A DNA stretch of 64,000 nt from Xestospongia bergquistia (Eukaryota; Porifera; Demospongiae; Haplosclerida; Petrosiidae), in contig OZ014423.1 in the NCBI GenBank assembly GCA_963965975.1, positions 3,932,301 to 3,996,300 on the forward strand, read 5' to 3'. The translations under genes and the position numbers were made by a program. How positions within the stretch are numbered: the stretch's first letter is position 1; each line of letters starts with the position of its first letter. This document shows, piece by piece, positions 46,271 through 58,586 of this stretch. The notes under the pieces were generated by a model that worked only from the letters and a program-made list of their open reading frames with translations, searched no databases and was not told where the DNA came from.

Positions 46271-49200
46271 ATATACTAATGCACATTAAGTATTGACACT
46301 ATTTATTTGCCTTTGGGTTGTAGCAAGGAACATTATTGTCTCGGATTTACTGCAGAGAACACTGTCAAATGATTTTGCTGAATGGAATCCAGTTCCTTCC
46401 TCTGTCTTGTTTAACAGCCCTGCAGAAATAAAGTCGTGATTCATTGGTTGCTAAAATGAAGTAATGCTGTGTAAGATTTCTAGTACAGACCATTACAAGC
46501 TGATACTACAAATGCACTAAAACTAAGGGCTAAAGCTCATTCAATTTAAAGTCAAGGTGGATATACTAACGCACATGAAGTAATGACATTCTGATTGTAT
46601 TTATTTGCCTTAGGGCTGTAGAGAGGAACGTTATTTACTGCAGAACACTGTTAAATGACTTGGCCAAATGGAATCCAGTTCCTTCTTCTGTCTTGCTCCA
46701 CAGCCCTGTAGATGTAAAGTCCTAACACATTAGTTGCTAAAATGAAGTAATGCATTTCTAATGATTTGTAGTACAACCATTACAAACACATGATATAGGA
46801 CAATACTCAAGACTCAAAAAAATCTCCACAATATGCACATTTTATAATACATAGTGCATAGATAACTTACGGGACAGGAAGTCTACACATCATAATCATA
46901 TTCATAAGTATACACAATACAACAACCAACCAATAATACAGCACAAGCTGATACTGACACAAATGTAGAGACAGTGAGGGTAAATAGCCCTGCAGAAATA
47001 AAGTTGTGACAAACCATTACAAGCTGATACTGATACAAAAGTAGACACAATAGGTTTAAATGGGCTTGTACTAAATAAAGGTAGACATAATGGGGCTAAA
47101 TAGGCTTGTAGTGATAAAACATTTGACAAATATTATTCAGACTTCCTACATTGTACTAAATATATTGGTTACTGAAGTTTATATATTAGAGAAAAGGAAG
47201 TCAGATATGTTTCCATATGACTTATTACAGGCTTAGTTTGCATAAAAGATGCACTAAAACTAAGGGCTAAATCTGACTCAATTTCTTTTGTTCTAGCTAA
47301 TAACATCATCGTCTAAGATTTATTGCAGACAAGACTGTCAAATCACTTGGCTGCATGGAATACAGTTCTTTCTTTTGTCTTGTTAAACAGCCCTGCAGAA
47401 ATAAAGTCCTGACACATTGATTGCTAAAATGAAGTAATGCAGTCCATGATTTCTAGTACAAACCATTACAAGCTGATACTGATGCAAAAGTAGACACAAT
47501 AGGGTTAAATGGGCTACATTGTACTAAATATACTGGAAAAGGACTAGTCAGATATGTTTCCAAATGACTTTTGACAGGCTTAGTTCAGATAACAGATGCG
47601 CTAAACCTAGGGGCTAAAGATCACTGAATATACTAACACACATGGAGTACTGCTACTCTGACCATATTTATTTGCCCTTGGGCAGTAGCGAGGAACTGCA
47701 AGAACGCTGTCAAATGACTTGGTTGAATGGAATCCAGTTCCTTCTTCCGTCTTGCTAAACAGCCCTGCAGAAGTAAAGTCCTGAAACGTTGGCTGCTAAA
47801 GTAGTAATGTTGCCTAAGATTTCTAGTACAAACCTTTTCAAGCTGATACTGATACCAAAGCAGACACAATGGTGGTAAAAAGCCTTTTAAAAACACTTGA
47901 CTAATATTATACAGACTTACTATATTGTACTAAACATACTGGTTATTAAAGTGTATATATTATAGAGACAAGGAAAGGTGAGATATTATGTTTTATAATG
48001 ACTTAATACAGGATTTAACAAATGCACTAAACTAAGGGCTAAAGCTCATTAAAGTCAAGCTAGTCATACCAACACACATGAAGTATTGATACTCTGACTG
48101 TATTTACTTGCCCATGAGCTGTAGCAAGGAACATTATTTACTGCAGAACACTGTCAACTGACTTGGCAGAATGGAATCCAATTCCTTCTTCTGTCTTGCT
48201 AAACAGCCCTGCAGAAATAAAGTCGTCACTCATTGGTTGCTAACGAAGTAATGCTGTCTAAGATTTCTACTACAAACCATTACAAGCTGATACTACAAAT
48301 GCACTAAACTAAGGGCTAAAGCTCATTCAATTTGAAGTCAAGCTAGATATACTAACGCACATGAAGTATTGACACTGACTGAATTTATTTGCCCATGGGC
48401 TGTAGCAAGGAACATTAGTGTCTCGGATTTACTGCAGAGAACACTGACAAATGATTTGGCTGAATGGAATCCAGTTCATTCTTCTGTCTTGCTAAACAGC
48501 CCTGCAGAAATAAAGTCGTGACTCGTTGGTTGTTAAAAAGAAGTAATGCTGTCTAAGATTTCTAGTACAAACCATTACAAGCTGATACTGATACAAAAAC
48601 AATGGGGTTACATAGGCTTGTAGTAAATAAAAACACTTTACTAATATTGTTCAGACTTCCTACATTGTACTAAATATACTGGTTACTAAAGTCTATATAT
48701 TAGAGAGGAAAGGAATAGTCAGATATGTTTCCAAATGACTTATGACAGGCTTAGTTTTAGTGCATCTGACTGAATTTCAAAGTCAAGCTACATATACTAA
48801 CACACATGGACTACTGTTTACGTGAACGTATTTGTTACTACTGTCTTTCCCTTTTTTGTAACATTTACTGCAGAGAAGATTGCAAATGACTTGGGTGCAT
48901 GGAATCCAGTTCCTTCTTCAGTCTTGACATTTGCTACTAAAGAAGTAATGCTGTCTAAGATTTCTAGTACAAACCTTTACAAGCTCATTGAATTTAATGT
49001 CAAGCTAGATATACTAACACAAATGAAGTATTGATACTCTGACTCTATTTATTTGCCCATGGGCTGTAGTGAGGAACATTAGTGTCTCGGATTTACTGCA
49101 GGGAACACTGTCAAATGACTTAGGTGAATGGAATCCAGTTCATTCTTCTGTCTTGCTAAAAAGCCCTGCAGAATTAAAGTCGTGACTCATTGCTTGCTAA

Positions 49201-49297
49201 AAGGAAGTAATGCTGTCTAAGATTTCTAGTACAAACTATTACATGCTCATACTGATACAAAAGTAAAGACAATGGGGTAAAATGGCTTGTACTAAAT

Positions 49298-49440
49298 TAG
49301 CCTTGTAGCCAAGCTTTCGCAATAGAAAAGAGCCTGGTAACTACTGTTTGCGTGTCATTGTGATGTCAATAATTACGCGAATGCGCAAGCAGTAATGACC
49401 AGGGTTTCTTTTCTATCGCAAAAGTCTGGGTACGAGGCTA
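49298..49440 (+). mobile_element. 143-bp Mutator-like MITE with 9-bp target duplication
   Basis: The termini TAGCCTTGTAGCCAAGC and ...GGGTACGAGGCTA are inverted repeats. GTACTAAAT is exactly duplicated at 49289-49297 and 49441-49449. The 9-10 bp duplications across copies and the long inverted ends suggest the Mutator superfamily; no transposase is present. Confidence 0.85.
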
Positions 49441-51060
49441 GTACTAAATAAAAACAATCGTCCAATTTATTGAGACTTGCTACAAAATATACCGGTTACT
49501 AAATTTCAAGAAGACTTACGATAGGTTAGTTAAGATACAAATGCACTAAAACTAAGGGCTAAAGCTCACTGAATTTAAAAGTCATGTTAGATATACTACA
49601 GCACATGGAGTACTGCTTCTCTGACTGTATTTGTTACTACTGTCTTTCCCTTTTGTTGTAACGAGGAATTTCATTGTCTTGGAATTACTGCAGAGAACAC
49701 TGTCAAATGACTTCCCTCATGGAATACAGTTCCTTCTTCAGTTTTGATCCACAGCCCTGCAGAAGTAAAGTCCTTACACATTGATTGCTAAAAGCAATGC
49801 AGTCTAAGGTTTCTGGTACAAACCATTACAAGCTGATACTGGTACAAAAGTAGACAGAATAAGTTTAAAGTCAAGCTAGATATAATAACGCAAATGAAGT
49901 ATTGAGACTTGACTGTATTTATTTACCCTTGGGCTGTAGCGAGGAACATTATTGTCTTGGATTTACAGCAGAGAACACTGTCAAATGACTTTCCTGCATG
50001 GAATACAGTTCCTTCTTCTGTCTTGCTCCACAGCCCTGCAGAAGTAAAGTCCTGACACATTGATTGCTAAAATGAAATAAAGCAATGCAGTCTAAGATTT
50101 CTAGTACAAACCATTACAAGCTGATACTGATACAAAAGTAGAGTTTAAAGTCAAGCTAGATATACTAACGCACATGAAGTATTGACACTTGACTGTATTT
50201 ATTTACCCTTGGGCTGTAGCGAGGAATATAATTGTCTTGGATTTACTGCAGAGAACACTGTCAAATGACTTCCCTGTATGGAATACAGTTCCTTCTTCTG
50301 TCTTGCTCCACAGCCCTGCAGAAGTAAAGTCCTGACACATTGATTGCTAAAATGAAATGAAGCAATGCAGTCTAAGGTTTCTAGTACAAACCATTACAAG
50401 CTGATACTGGTACAAAAGTACACACAATAGTTTAAAGTCAAGCTAGATATACTAACAAACATGAAGTATTGACACTTGACTGTATTTATTTACCCTTGGG
50501 CTGTAGTGAGGAAATTATTGTCTCGGATTTATTGCAGAGAACACTGTCAAATGATTTGGCTGAATGAAATCCAGTTCCTTCTTCTGTCTTGCTAAATAAA
50601 GTCATGATTCATTGCTTGCTAAAACGAAGTAATGCTGTCTAGCACAAACTATTACAAGCTGATACTACAAAAGTACTAAACTAAGGGCTAAAGCTCATTG
50701 AATTTTTAAGTCAAGGTAGATAAGGCTAAAGCTCATTGAATTGAAAGTCAAGATAGATAGGGCTAAAGCTCATTATTGATACTGATACAAAAGTAGACAC
50801 AATAGTTTAAACTCAAGCTAGAGATACTAACGCACATGAAGTATTGACACTTGACTGTATTTATTTACCCTTGGGCTGTACCAAGGAACATTATTGTCTC
50901 GGATTTACTGCAGAGAACACTGTCGAATGATTTGGCTGAATGAAATCCAGTTCCTTCTTCTGTCTTGCTAAATAAAGTCATGATTCATTGCTTGCTAAAA
51001 CGGAGTAATGCTGTCTAGCACAAACTATTACAAGCTGATACTACAAAAGCACTAAACTAA

Positions 51061-51245
51061 GGGCTAAAGCTCATTGAATTTAAAGTCAAGGTAGACAAGA
51101 CTAAAGCTCATTGAATTTTAAGTCAAGGTAGATAGGGATAAAGCTCATTGAATTTAAAGTCAAGGTAGAGAGGGATAAAGCTCATTGAATTTAAAGTCAA
51201 GGTAGATAGGGCTAAAGCTCATTGAATTTAAAGTGAAGGTAGATA
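51061..51245 (+). repeat. 37-bp tandem repeat, second tract
   Basis: Five copies of the GGGCTAAAGCTCATTGAATT unit, 4975 bp from the 46086 tract and in the same context, as expected for a ~5-kb segmental duplication. Confidence 0.9.
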
Positions 51246-53215
51246 TACTAATGCACATGAAGTATTGACACTATTTATTTGCCTTAGGGCTGTAGCGAGG
51301 AACGTTATTTACTGCAGAACACTGTTAAATGACTTGGCAAAACGGAATTCAGTTCCTTCTTCTTTCTTGCTAAATGGCCCTGCAGAAGTAATGTCCTACG
51401 TTTTCTAGTATAAACCATTACAAAGTCATACTCATACAAAAGTAAACACTATGGGGGTAAAAAGGCTTGTACTAAATAAAAACGCTCGACTAATTTTATT
51501 GAGACTCGCTATATATATTGTACAAAATATACCAGTTACTGAAGTCTTTATATTACGGACTAGTGAGATATTATATTTCAAAAAGACTTACGATAAGCTT
51601 AGTTAAGATAACAAAACACTAAAACTAAGGGTTAAAGCTCACTGAATTTAAAAGTCATATACTACAGCACATGGAGTACTGCTTCTCTGACCGTGTTTGT
51701 TACTACTGTCTTTCCCTTTCTTGTAGCGAGGAATTGCCTTCATGGAATACAGTTCCTTCTTCTGTCTTGCTCCACAGCCCTGTAGAAGTGAAGTCCTAAC
51801 ACATTAGTTGCTAAAATGAAGTAATGCATTTCTAATGATTTGTAGTACAACCATTACAAACACATTCACGTATGATATAGGACAATACTCAAGACTCAAA
51901 AAAATCTCCACAATATGCACATTTTATAATACATAGTGCATAGATAACTTACGGGACAGGAAGTCTACACATGATAATCATATTCATAAGTATACACAAT
52001 ACAACAACCAACCAATAATAATGCAGCACAAGCTGATACTGACACAAACGTAGAGACAGTGAGGGTAAATAGCGCTGCAAAAAAAATTGTGACAAACCAT
52101 TACAAGCTGATACTGATACAAAAGTAGACACAATAGATTTAAATGGGCTACATTGTACTAAATATACTGGAAAAGGACTAGTCAGATATGTTTCCAAATG
52201 ACTTACCTCAGGCTTAGTTCAGATAACAGATGTGCTAAACCTAGGGGCTAACACACATGGAACTGCATGGAATACAGTTCCTTCTTATGTCTTGTTAAAC
52301 AGCCCTGCAGAAATAAAGTCCTGACACATTGATTGCTAAAATGAAGTAATGCAGTCCATGATTTCTAGTACAAACCATTACAAGCTGATACTGATACCAC
52401 AGCAGACACAATGGTGGTAAAAAGCCTGTAAAAACACGTGACTTGCTACATTATACTAAATATACTGGTTACCAAAGTGTATATATTATATAGACAAGGA
52501 CAGGTAAGATATTATGTTTTAAAATGACTTATTACAGGCTTAGTTAAGGTAATAAATGCACTAAAACTAAGAGCTAAATCTAACTGAATTTAAAAGTCAA
52601 GCTAGATATACTAACATACATGAGTACTGCTACTCTGACCATATTTGTTACTACTGTCTTTCCCTTTTGTTGCAGTGAGGAACATCATTATCAAACAAGC
52701 TGATACTGATACAAAAGTAGACGCAATGGGGGTAAATAGGCTTGTAGTAAATAAAACACGTGACTAATATTATTCAGACTTGCTACATTGTGCTAAATAT
52801 ACTGATTACTAAAGTCTATATATTACAGAGAAAAGACTAGTGAGATATTTTTGACTTATCACAGGGTTAGTTCAGATAACAGATGCACTAAAAGTACTGA
52901 ATTTAAAACTTAAGTTGGGCAAGCTAGATATACACACACACGTGGAGTACTGCTACTCTGACCATATTTGACTACTGTCTTTCCCTTTTGTTGTAGCGAC
53001 GAACATCACTGTCAAATGACTCGTCTGTATGGAATCCAGTTCCTTCTTCTGTCTTGCTAAACAGCCCTGCAGAAGTAAAGTCGAGACACACGGTTGCTAA
53101 AATGAAGGAATGGCATCTAAATTTATTAATTTCTAGTACAAATTTGGTGCCAGTAGTCTTGCTAAACAGCCCTGCAGAAGTAAAATGCTGACACACTGTA
53201 GAAATGTGGCACCAC

Positions 53216-55133
53216 TATTGTGAACTGAGAATGTTCAGTTGATGATGGATATTGCGCCATGATAATAACAACTATATACCTCCGTATATCTTATCTATAG
53301 TACACAATGAACATTGTCTGTCTGAATATACGTTTATTAATCAGTTGTAGAGAACTAGGGGGCAGGGGGATGGAGCCCCCCCACTTTTGAAATGGGGGGG
53401 GGGGGCTCTGCCCCCTTACTGTTTGATTTTTGACTGTGTGATATACAAGTATGCATGATGAATTCCACTCCTCAGTAACAAACTGGGTGAAAAATAATTT
53501 GATTATTCAAACAATCAACCACCTGTATATGAATCAATGACATTCACGAATTGGTATGCTAAAGTTAATTGCTCAAAGAAGCTAAGTGTGAAAATAATCG
53601 TTTCACCAAAGTGTCTGGAGTGATCAAAGCTTTTGGTACAAATATGAGTACTTATAGAGGAAAGGTCAACTGTGTTGTCACTACTGCTAAGGTATAATAA
53701 TATTATTAAAGGTGCATATTGTCACATTTGAATGCAGCTTAACAACAAATTATACTATTATGAAATCGCGAATGCCAAGGTTTAGTTGGAGTCCATATAA
53801 ATGGAGACAATGATTTAACTGACATATTAGACAAGATGAGAAAAAGAGTGAGTGAGCTAGAGTGAGTGCATGAGAGAGGAGGAAAGAGCTTTAGTATGTA
53901 AGATACTGTCTTATAAAGTCTCAGTATATTGAATTAAAGAATACTTAATAGAGCAGTTTACAACAAATACTATCGAATCAGCCAGAGTCCCATTCTAGTA
54001 AACAACAACAGCACAACGTCTTGTAATGGTGGCTTTCAAAAAGCCATTTAGTAGAGCAGAGCAGGAGTAATTTTGCTGCAATCGCAGTTAACATTAAGGG
54101 TGTCTGTTGTTTCCTTTACAGGAAACACATTAAAAGAGGTAAAACAAATTTTAATTTCTCTGATATAAAGTACATTATATACGTTATCTAATATAAAGTG
54201 CTGATGATGAGTGATTTGGTATGGTAGTCCTCCTCCCAGTAGGTCAAGGCACTGCAATTCTTTGGGTACTTGTTCTTCCTAGCATAGTTGAGTACAATCA
54301 AACTTGATAAAATTCATGAGAGGAGTAGTTTCGAAAACCAGCTACAGTACAAAGATATGCAAGTGCATATATTACAAAAAATAATGGATTATTAGGGCAA
54401 TAAGCTGATAATAAAACACACACCAGAAGTGTCCAAGAAAAAAAGCACAAGAAGATGCCAGTAACAAAGATCTTATAATATCCTGTCCACACATTAACTA
54501 TCTGTCTAGATAATGAGAACAAAGAAAACTCATAAAATATTCATTATTTAAAAGTAGTATTACTGGCACTATTTGATGTCTGAGTTTGCTGTACATAGTA
54601 TATCCAAAATATCTTTATAATATAATGTAGTGATACATTAGAACATCCCAGACAATTACAAAAATAGATGAATGTGAAGACAAATGACAGAAATGACTAA
54701 AGAATCTTGACTTATGACTTGTTATTTCTCAAATGTTATACTTGAAAACAGAGAAACCTAAAAATATAAAATTCTATTTATCAACTCTTATAATTCCCAA
54801 TTGTAACAATGACCTGATATGAACATAACAGACTATACACTTTAGATATATGAAGTACTTCACAGCAATACTTGGGATAAATCTGATATTCAACAGTATA
54901 ATTACCACTAGTTATATGTACAGATTGCAATTGCAAATTTATTTTTACTGAAAATAAGCGTAACCAATTGCTTTTACTAATTCTAGCTATATCACCTTCA
55001 CTTTCGTAATACATTAGTAATTAATAGTATTATATGTAGATATTTTTCATAACTATGCAACCTGTATACACTGTATTTAAAATTAAATCAATTTGCAATA
55101 AATTATCTTTTACAGTTTTGTTACATAATTTAT
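53216..55133. other. low-copy AT-rich region without recognised gene
   Basis: Three minus-strand frames of 69-77 codons (54048-54257, 54298-54522, 54781-55014) show no motif I recognise; the middle one is hydrophobic and could be chance. A stretch near 54895-54975 resembles the inner part of the 59.3-kb mariner-type element. Confidence 0.5.
53348..53416. repeat. G/C-rich imperfect palindrome with a 12-G run
   Basis: AGGGGGCAGGGGG...GAGCCCCCCC is followed by AAATGGGGGGGGGGGGCTC and TGCCCCCTT. The two halves are roughly inverted. It stands out sharply in AT-rich DNA and could form a hairpin or G-quadruplex. Confidence 0.85.
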
Positions 55134-55141
55134 ATGTATAG

Positions 55142-55623
55142 CAGGCATGGGGTCAAATACATTGAATAGTATTTAAATACAAATACAAATACTCTCAAAA
55201 CATGAAATACAATATACAAATACAAATACTTTTAGCGGGAATGTATTTCAAATACAAATACAAATACTTTGAAAAGTATTTAAATGCTTTCCAAATACTT
55301 CTTTATACTATCCCAGCAGGAAAATCCCAATTATTTGCTTTACATATAATGAACTAATCATTACAAATTATTGATAATCTCTTCAAATGTTTTGTCAGTT
55401 AGGCAACATTGATCAGGGCAGGAAAAACTTTTCCTGCTATGCTGAATAGTCTTTCCACAGAAACAAACAATTTAAAAAGGAGTATTTAAAGATTTCATGA
55501 AGTATTTCAAATACAAATACAAATACTTCCTGTTTCAAAATTTCAAAATACAAATACAAATACTCAAAAAAAGTATTTAAATACAGCTAAATACAAATAC
55601 TCATATATTTGACCCCAAGCCTG
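55142..55623. mobile_element. hAT-type non-autonomous element with 8-bp target duplication
   Basis: The termini are CAGGCATGGGGTCAAATAC and the inverse of CAGGCTTGGGGTCAAATAT (17 of 19 identical). ATGTATAG is duplicated exactly at 55134-55141 and 55624-55631. Eight-base duplications are the hAT hallmark. The subterminal regions are packed with AAATACAAATAC words on both sides, as in hAT transposase-binding regions. A transposase remnant lies inside on the minus strand. Confidence 0.95.
55363..55482 (-). pseudogene. hAT transposase dimerisation-domain remnant
   Basis: The minus-strand translation gives SVERLFSIAGKVFPALINV and, after a one-frame change, CLTDKTFEEIINNL. This is the end of the hAT C-terminal dimerisation region ([ST]-[AS]-x-x-E-R-x-F-S-x-[AG]-G, then L-x-x-[DE]-x-[FL]-E-x-L-x-x-[IL]). 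Only ~40 residues remain, so the 482-bp element is an internal-deletion product of an autonomous hAT transposon. Confidence 0.8.
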
Positions 55624-55631
55624 ATGTATAG

Positions 55632-56633
55632 TATATAATAATGGATCACATATGATCTGTTTTGTAATAATGAACCACTTCTGTCAACCTGTTTCTATAT
55701 GTGATACAACTATTTGAGACTCATGCAAGATACATTTTCTTTGAATCATTTAAGTGTTAATTAAGTGTGTGTAAGCCTGCCTCATTCCTGATTTCTGTAA
55801 TAGTTCTTATCTTTGTTCATTGTCCTTCCATTTAGTTTGATCTTTGTTCTTTATTCAATTTCAGATAAATACCTGATTTTGTTTGTTCCTGACTGTATCA
55901 ATTTCGTTTAAATACAACTTCTACTTAAACTTAGTTGTGACGAGAACAGAGCTGCATATTCAACTGCAGCCTTGCCATAGAACTATACAAAAACTTTCAA
56001 CAGTTACTAGTGACACTGATAGTCTAAAAGGCTATATAGAAAAGATTCTCCATATTTTCAAATGTAATGTCAAAGTTTATGTCACAAAGAGTGTGACATA
56101 ATTCTTTTACAACTTACTAAAGTGTATTGTATAGGCTTATTTAACTAAACTCACCATTGCCACTTTCTTATTTGTAGAAATTATTTTTTCAAGAGATTAG
56201 AAGTATTTGATAAGGTGCTATTTTTGCACATTACGAACGTTTTAGCGCTATATTCAATATTGTCCAGTAAAAATGGTACTTTTATTTGGCTAATGGTTGA
56301 TTAAGGCATTACAAACATTTGTTGATCATTTGTCTTTTGTGCATATTGCTAAAAATAGAGAAAAGGGAGCTTCATTACTGTATTGTCAAAATAACTTAAA
56401 TCCCAACTTATGTATTGTTAGTGCTCATCAATAGACCTGATTTAATAACATTATTTAATATATTTGGGTTGATGTAGCCAGCACTTTACCATGACTGTTT
56501 GATTTTATAGAGATAAGGTGAGCTTGTATTCACTTCTTAACTTTTTTCTGGAGCAGAAGAAATTCCTCCCATGGGATTTCCATGTGATCCTGTAATGTGT
56601 TTTAATGCTTAGTGATTTTTTTGTTAGTAGGTA
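55632..56633. other. non-coding spacer
   Basis: AT-rich. A 72-codon frame (55883-56101) has no recognised motif. Nothing else seen. Confidence 0.5.
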
Positions 56634-56965
56634 TATTGTGTAGTGGTTGCTAGTCGATAAACTGTAGACGTTGTTAGTAGATAGACTATAGAGGTTGCTA
56701 GTAAGTAGGCTACATTGTAGAGGTTGCTAGTAGATAGACTGTATAGGCTGCTAGTGGTTATGTATACATTGCCTGCAGAAGTCTCTTGTAAGTAGATTGT
56801 AGTGGTTGCTAGTAGAAAATTTGTTGAGGCTTTTAGTAGAAAGACTGTAGAAGTTGCTAGTAGGTAGGTTTATAAAGGCAAGTAGTAGATAGACTTTAGA
56901 AACTGCTATAGTAGATGGACTGTAGAGGTTGCCAGTAGATAGATTGTAAATGTAGAGGAACCATA
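56634..56965 (+). repeat. ~27-bp minisatellite (GTAGAGGTTGCTAGTAGATA)
   Basis: About a dozen imperfect units of TAGAGGTTGCTAGTAGATAG followed by ACTG, varying from ~24 to 30 bp. The two overlapping minus-strand frames here are products of the repeat. Confidence 0.85.
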
Positions 56966-57473
56966 AGCTTAGACGTTGATTCAGGAAAGTTAGAAAGAAA
57001 TGTGGTTGTAAAATCCACAGTGGCCATAATATTTGTGCCAATAGCGGCAATACTGTGTTCATGATATTTGATATACACATACAATACAGCTAGAAGGTAC
57101 ACATATCTTATTGTCTTGTAATTTTTATGTTTTACTGAAGAATGAAGTGTTCTGATATAATTACATTTTCTTAACTACAGTAATTGATCAATAAATGTAT
57201 AGGGTTGATTTTGCTAAAGATAAATGTCTTCATGATTTTGGTATAAAATTAAATCAGGAGATAACATAAATTGTCGGAGTCCTGGTTGCAGTAAAACTAG
57301 AGTATAGAGACAAAAAATGACAGTACTAACCAAAAACTAGTATGGTATTCAAAACAGTATTAGCTATTCGAGGTCATCATATTTATAAATCAATCAGGGA
57401 GCCAGAGACAGAGAGATACTCTCAGCTAAAAGAAGGAAGACAACAATTCTCACAATCAATTCGTTGTTGTAGT
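56966..57473. other. non-coding spacer
   Basis: No repeat or coding signal recognised. A purine-rich stretch (CAGAGACAGAGAGATACTCTC) at about 57405 precedes the ATG below. Confidence 0.4.
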
Positions 57474-58586
57474 AATGGACAAAGTGAGTTTAAGTGACAG
57501 CCACATCCTTAGAGAGATTTCGAAGGCCTTGCTAATGTCTTAAACCTAAGACACTTTAAAAGACGGATAAACTATAATAAAATTCCTTTGCTTAACTATT
57601 GATTTCTTATTTATAATTAACACGTTACACCATAATCTTTCAGAGAGTGGGCGCTTGCATGGGATATTGCATGGCCTTTTTCTTCAAAAGAGAAAAAAAA
57701 GGGGTGGGCATTTTCTCTGGACTTTACCATATTTACTCAAATATTAAAGGAAGTATTCGAGTAAAGATTCTTAATGACTTTATTTTATTTATATTCATCT
57801 TTTACTAGCAAAATAAATATGTCCTCTTCACCATCCAAGAAGCTCAAGTAGTCTTATAACAAAGATTATGATTAATTAGTAATATTATTATAATACATGA
57901 TATATTATTATAATCCTTGCACTTTATAACAACATTTTTCCTTTTTTAAATATTCATATTTCATGTTCAGATTTAGCAGTTACTACTGAGGAATCAGAAA
58001 TTGTTGATTGGACAGAAAGCACTGACAATAAGTCAGGTCATGGAATAGTAGGTACAATTTAAATTGTTTCTTCGACTTTTTTATATACCATTTCCATAGG
58101 AAATAGATTGCCATCGAAAGGACCCAAAAAAAGAAGAACTCTTTTGTTATTTCAAAGCAGCAGTGGTGCACAACAAGATACTGTATTTATAGTTGTGATA
58201 TGTTAATTGTCTGTTTTCTTACTATAGAGACCATTCTAGATGCTCATAAATCCAAGATTGGTAGTAACTCTAACTCAGGTGAAAGTATTTGTTAATCAAT
58301 TTATTTCCTATACACATACATGTATTTTTCTTCATACTATAATAACTTGAGGAATTTTTATAATAACATGTTAAGTAACATGAACACACATTATAATAGT
58401 AAGTTCTTGTCTGTCCATAGCAAAGTGACAGGAATACCACAGAATGTGATGTGTTTACTATCTTGTATTTAACATTATTTGAATATAATTCACTTATTTT
58501 ATCTAACTTTAGATGATTTGCCTAAAACTAAGATGTTTGCCCAAGACAAACAAGAGAGTATGGCTAACAGACTAGCTACAGTGTAA
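57474..58586 (+). pseudogene. unrecognised multi-exon gene, 3' exons well formed
   Basis: Four exon-like segments join in phase: 57971-58051 (81 nt, AG|...|GTACAA), 58100-58182 (donor GTATTT), 58230-58278 (acceptor TATAGAG, donor GTGAAA) and 58513-58586 (ending TAA). Translation: DLAVTTEESEIVDWTESTDN then KSGHGIV; NRLPSKGPKKRRTLLLFQSS; TILDAHKSKIGSNSNS; DDLPKTKMFAQDKQESMANR then LATV. A possible first exon at 57474 reads MDKVSLSDSHILREISKALL, which has the feel of a death-domain start, but it runs into TAA and is separated by ~480 bp. No domain is identifiable in the 3' exons, which are polar and low in hydrophobics. It may be a real small gene or a degraded tail; continuity over four exons argues against pure chance. 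Confidence 0.4.

Larger units (their letters stand above)
37640..53215 (+). repeat. second exon-like tandem array (~240-480 bp units, several dozen copies)
   Basis: The core unit is: TACTAAC-type branch-like word (ATATACTAACAC), a pyrimidine tract (TTTCCCTTTTGTTGTAG in long units; TTGCCCTTGGGCTATAG in short ones), then CGAGGAACATTATTGTCTTG...CTGCAGAGAACACTGTCAAA...CTAAACAGCCCTGCAGAA, then GTAAAGTC (or ATAAAGTC), then ~140-380 bp of spacer. The ~104-nt block is open in one frame, reading about RNIIVLDLLQRTLSNDLAEW then NPVPSSVLLNSPAE. Spacing between successive ACTGCAGAGAACACTG words is 236-290 bp in short units. Larger ~5-kb duplications are superimposed. The encoded peptide matches no family I know. 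Many copies have lost the donor (GTAAAG to ATAAAG), so a functional exon array is uncertain. Confidence 0.75.

Noticed and set aside
56751..57102. Two overlapping minus-strand frames with repeated LSTGN/LPTSN words
   Set aside because: They are translations of the 27-bp minisatellite.
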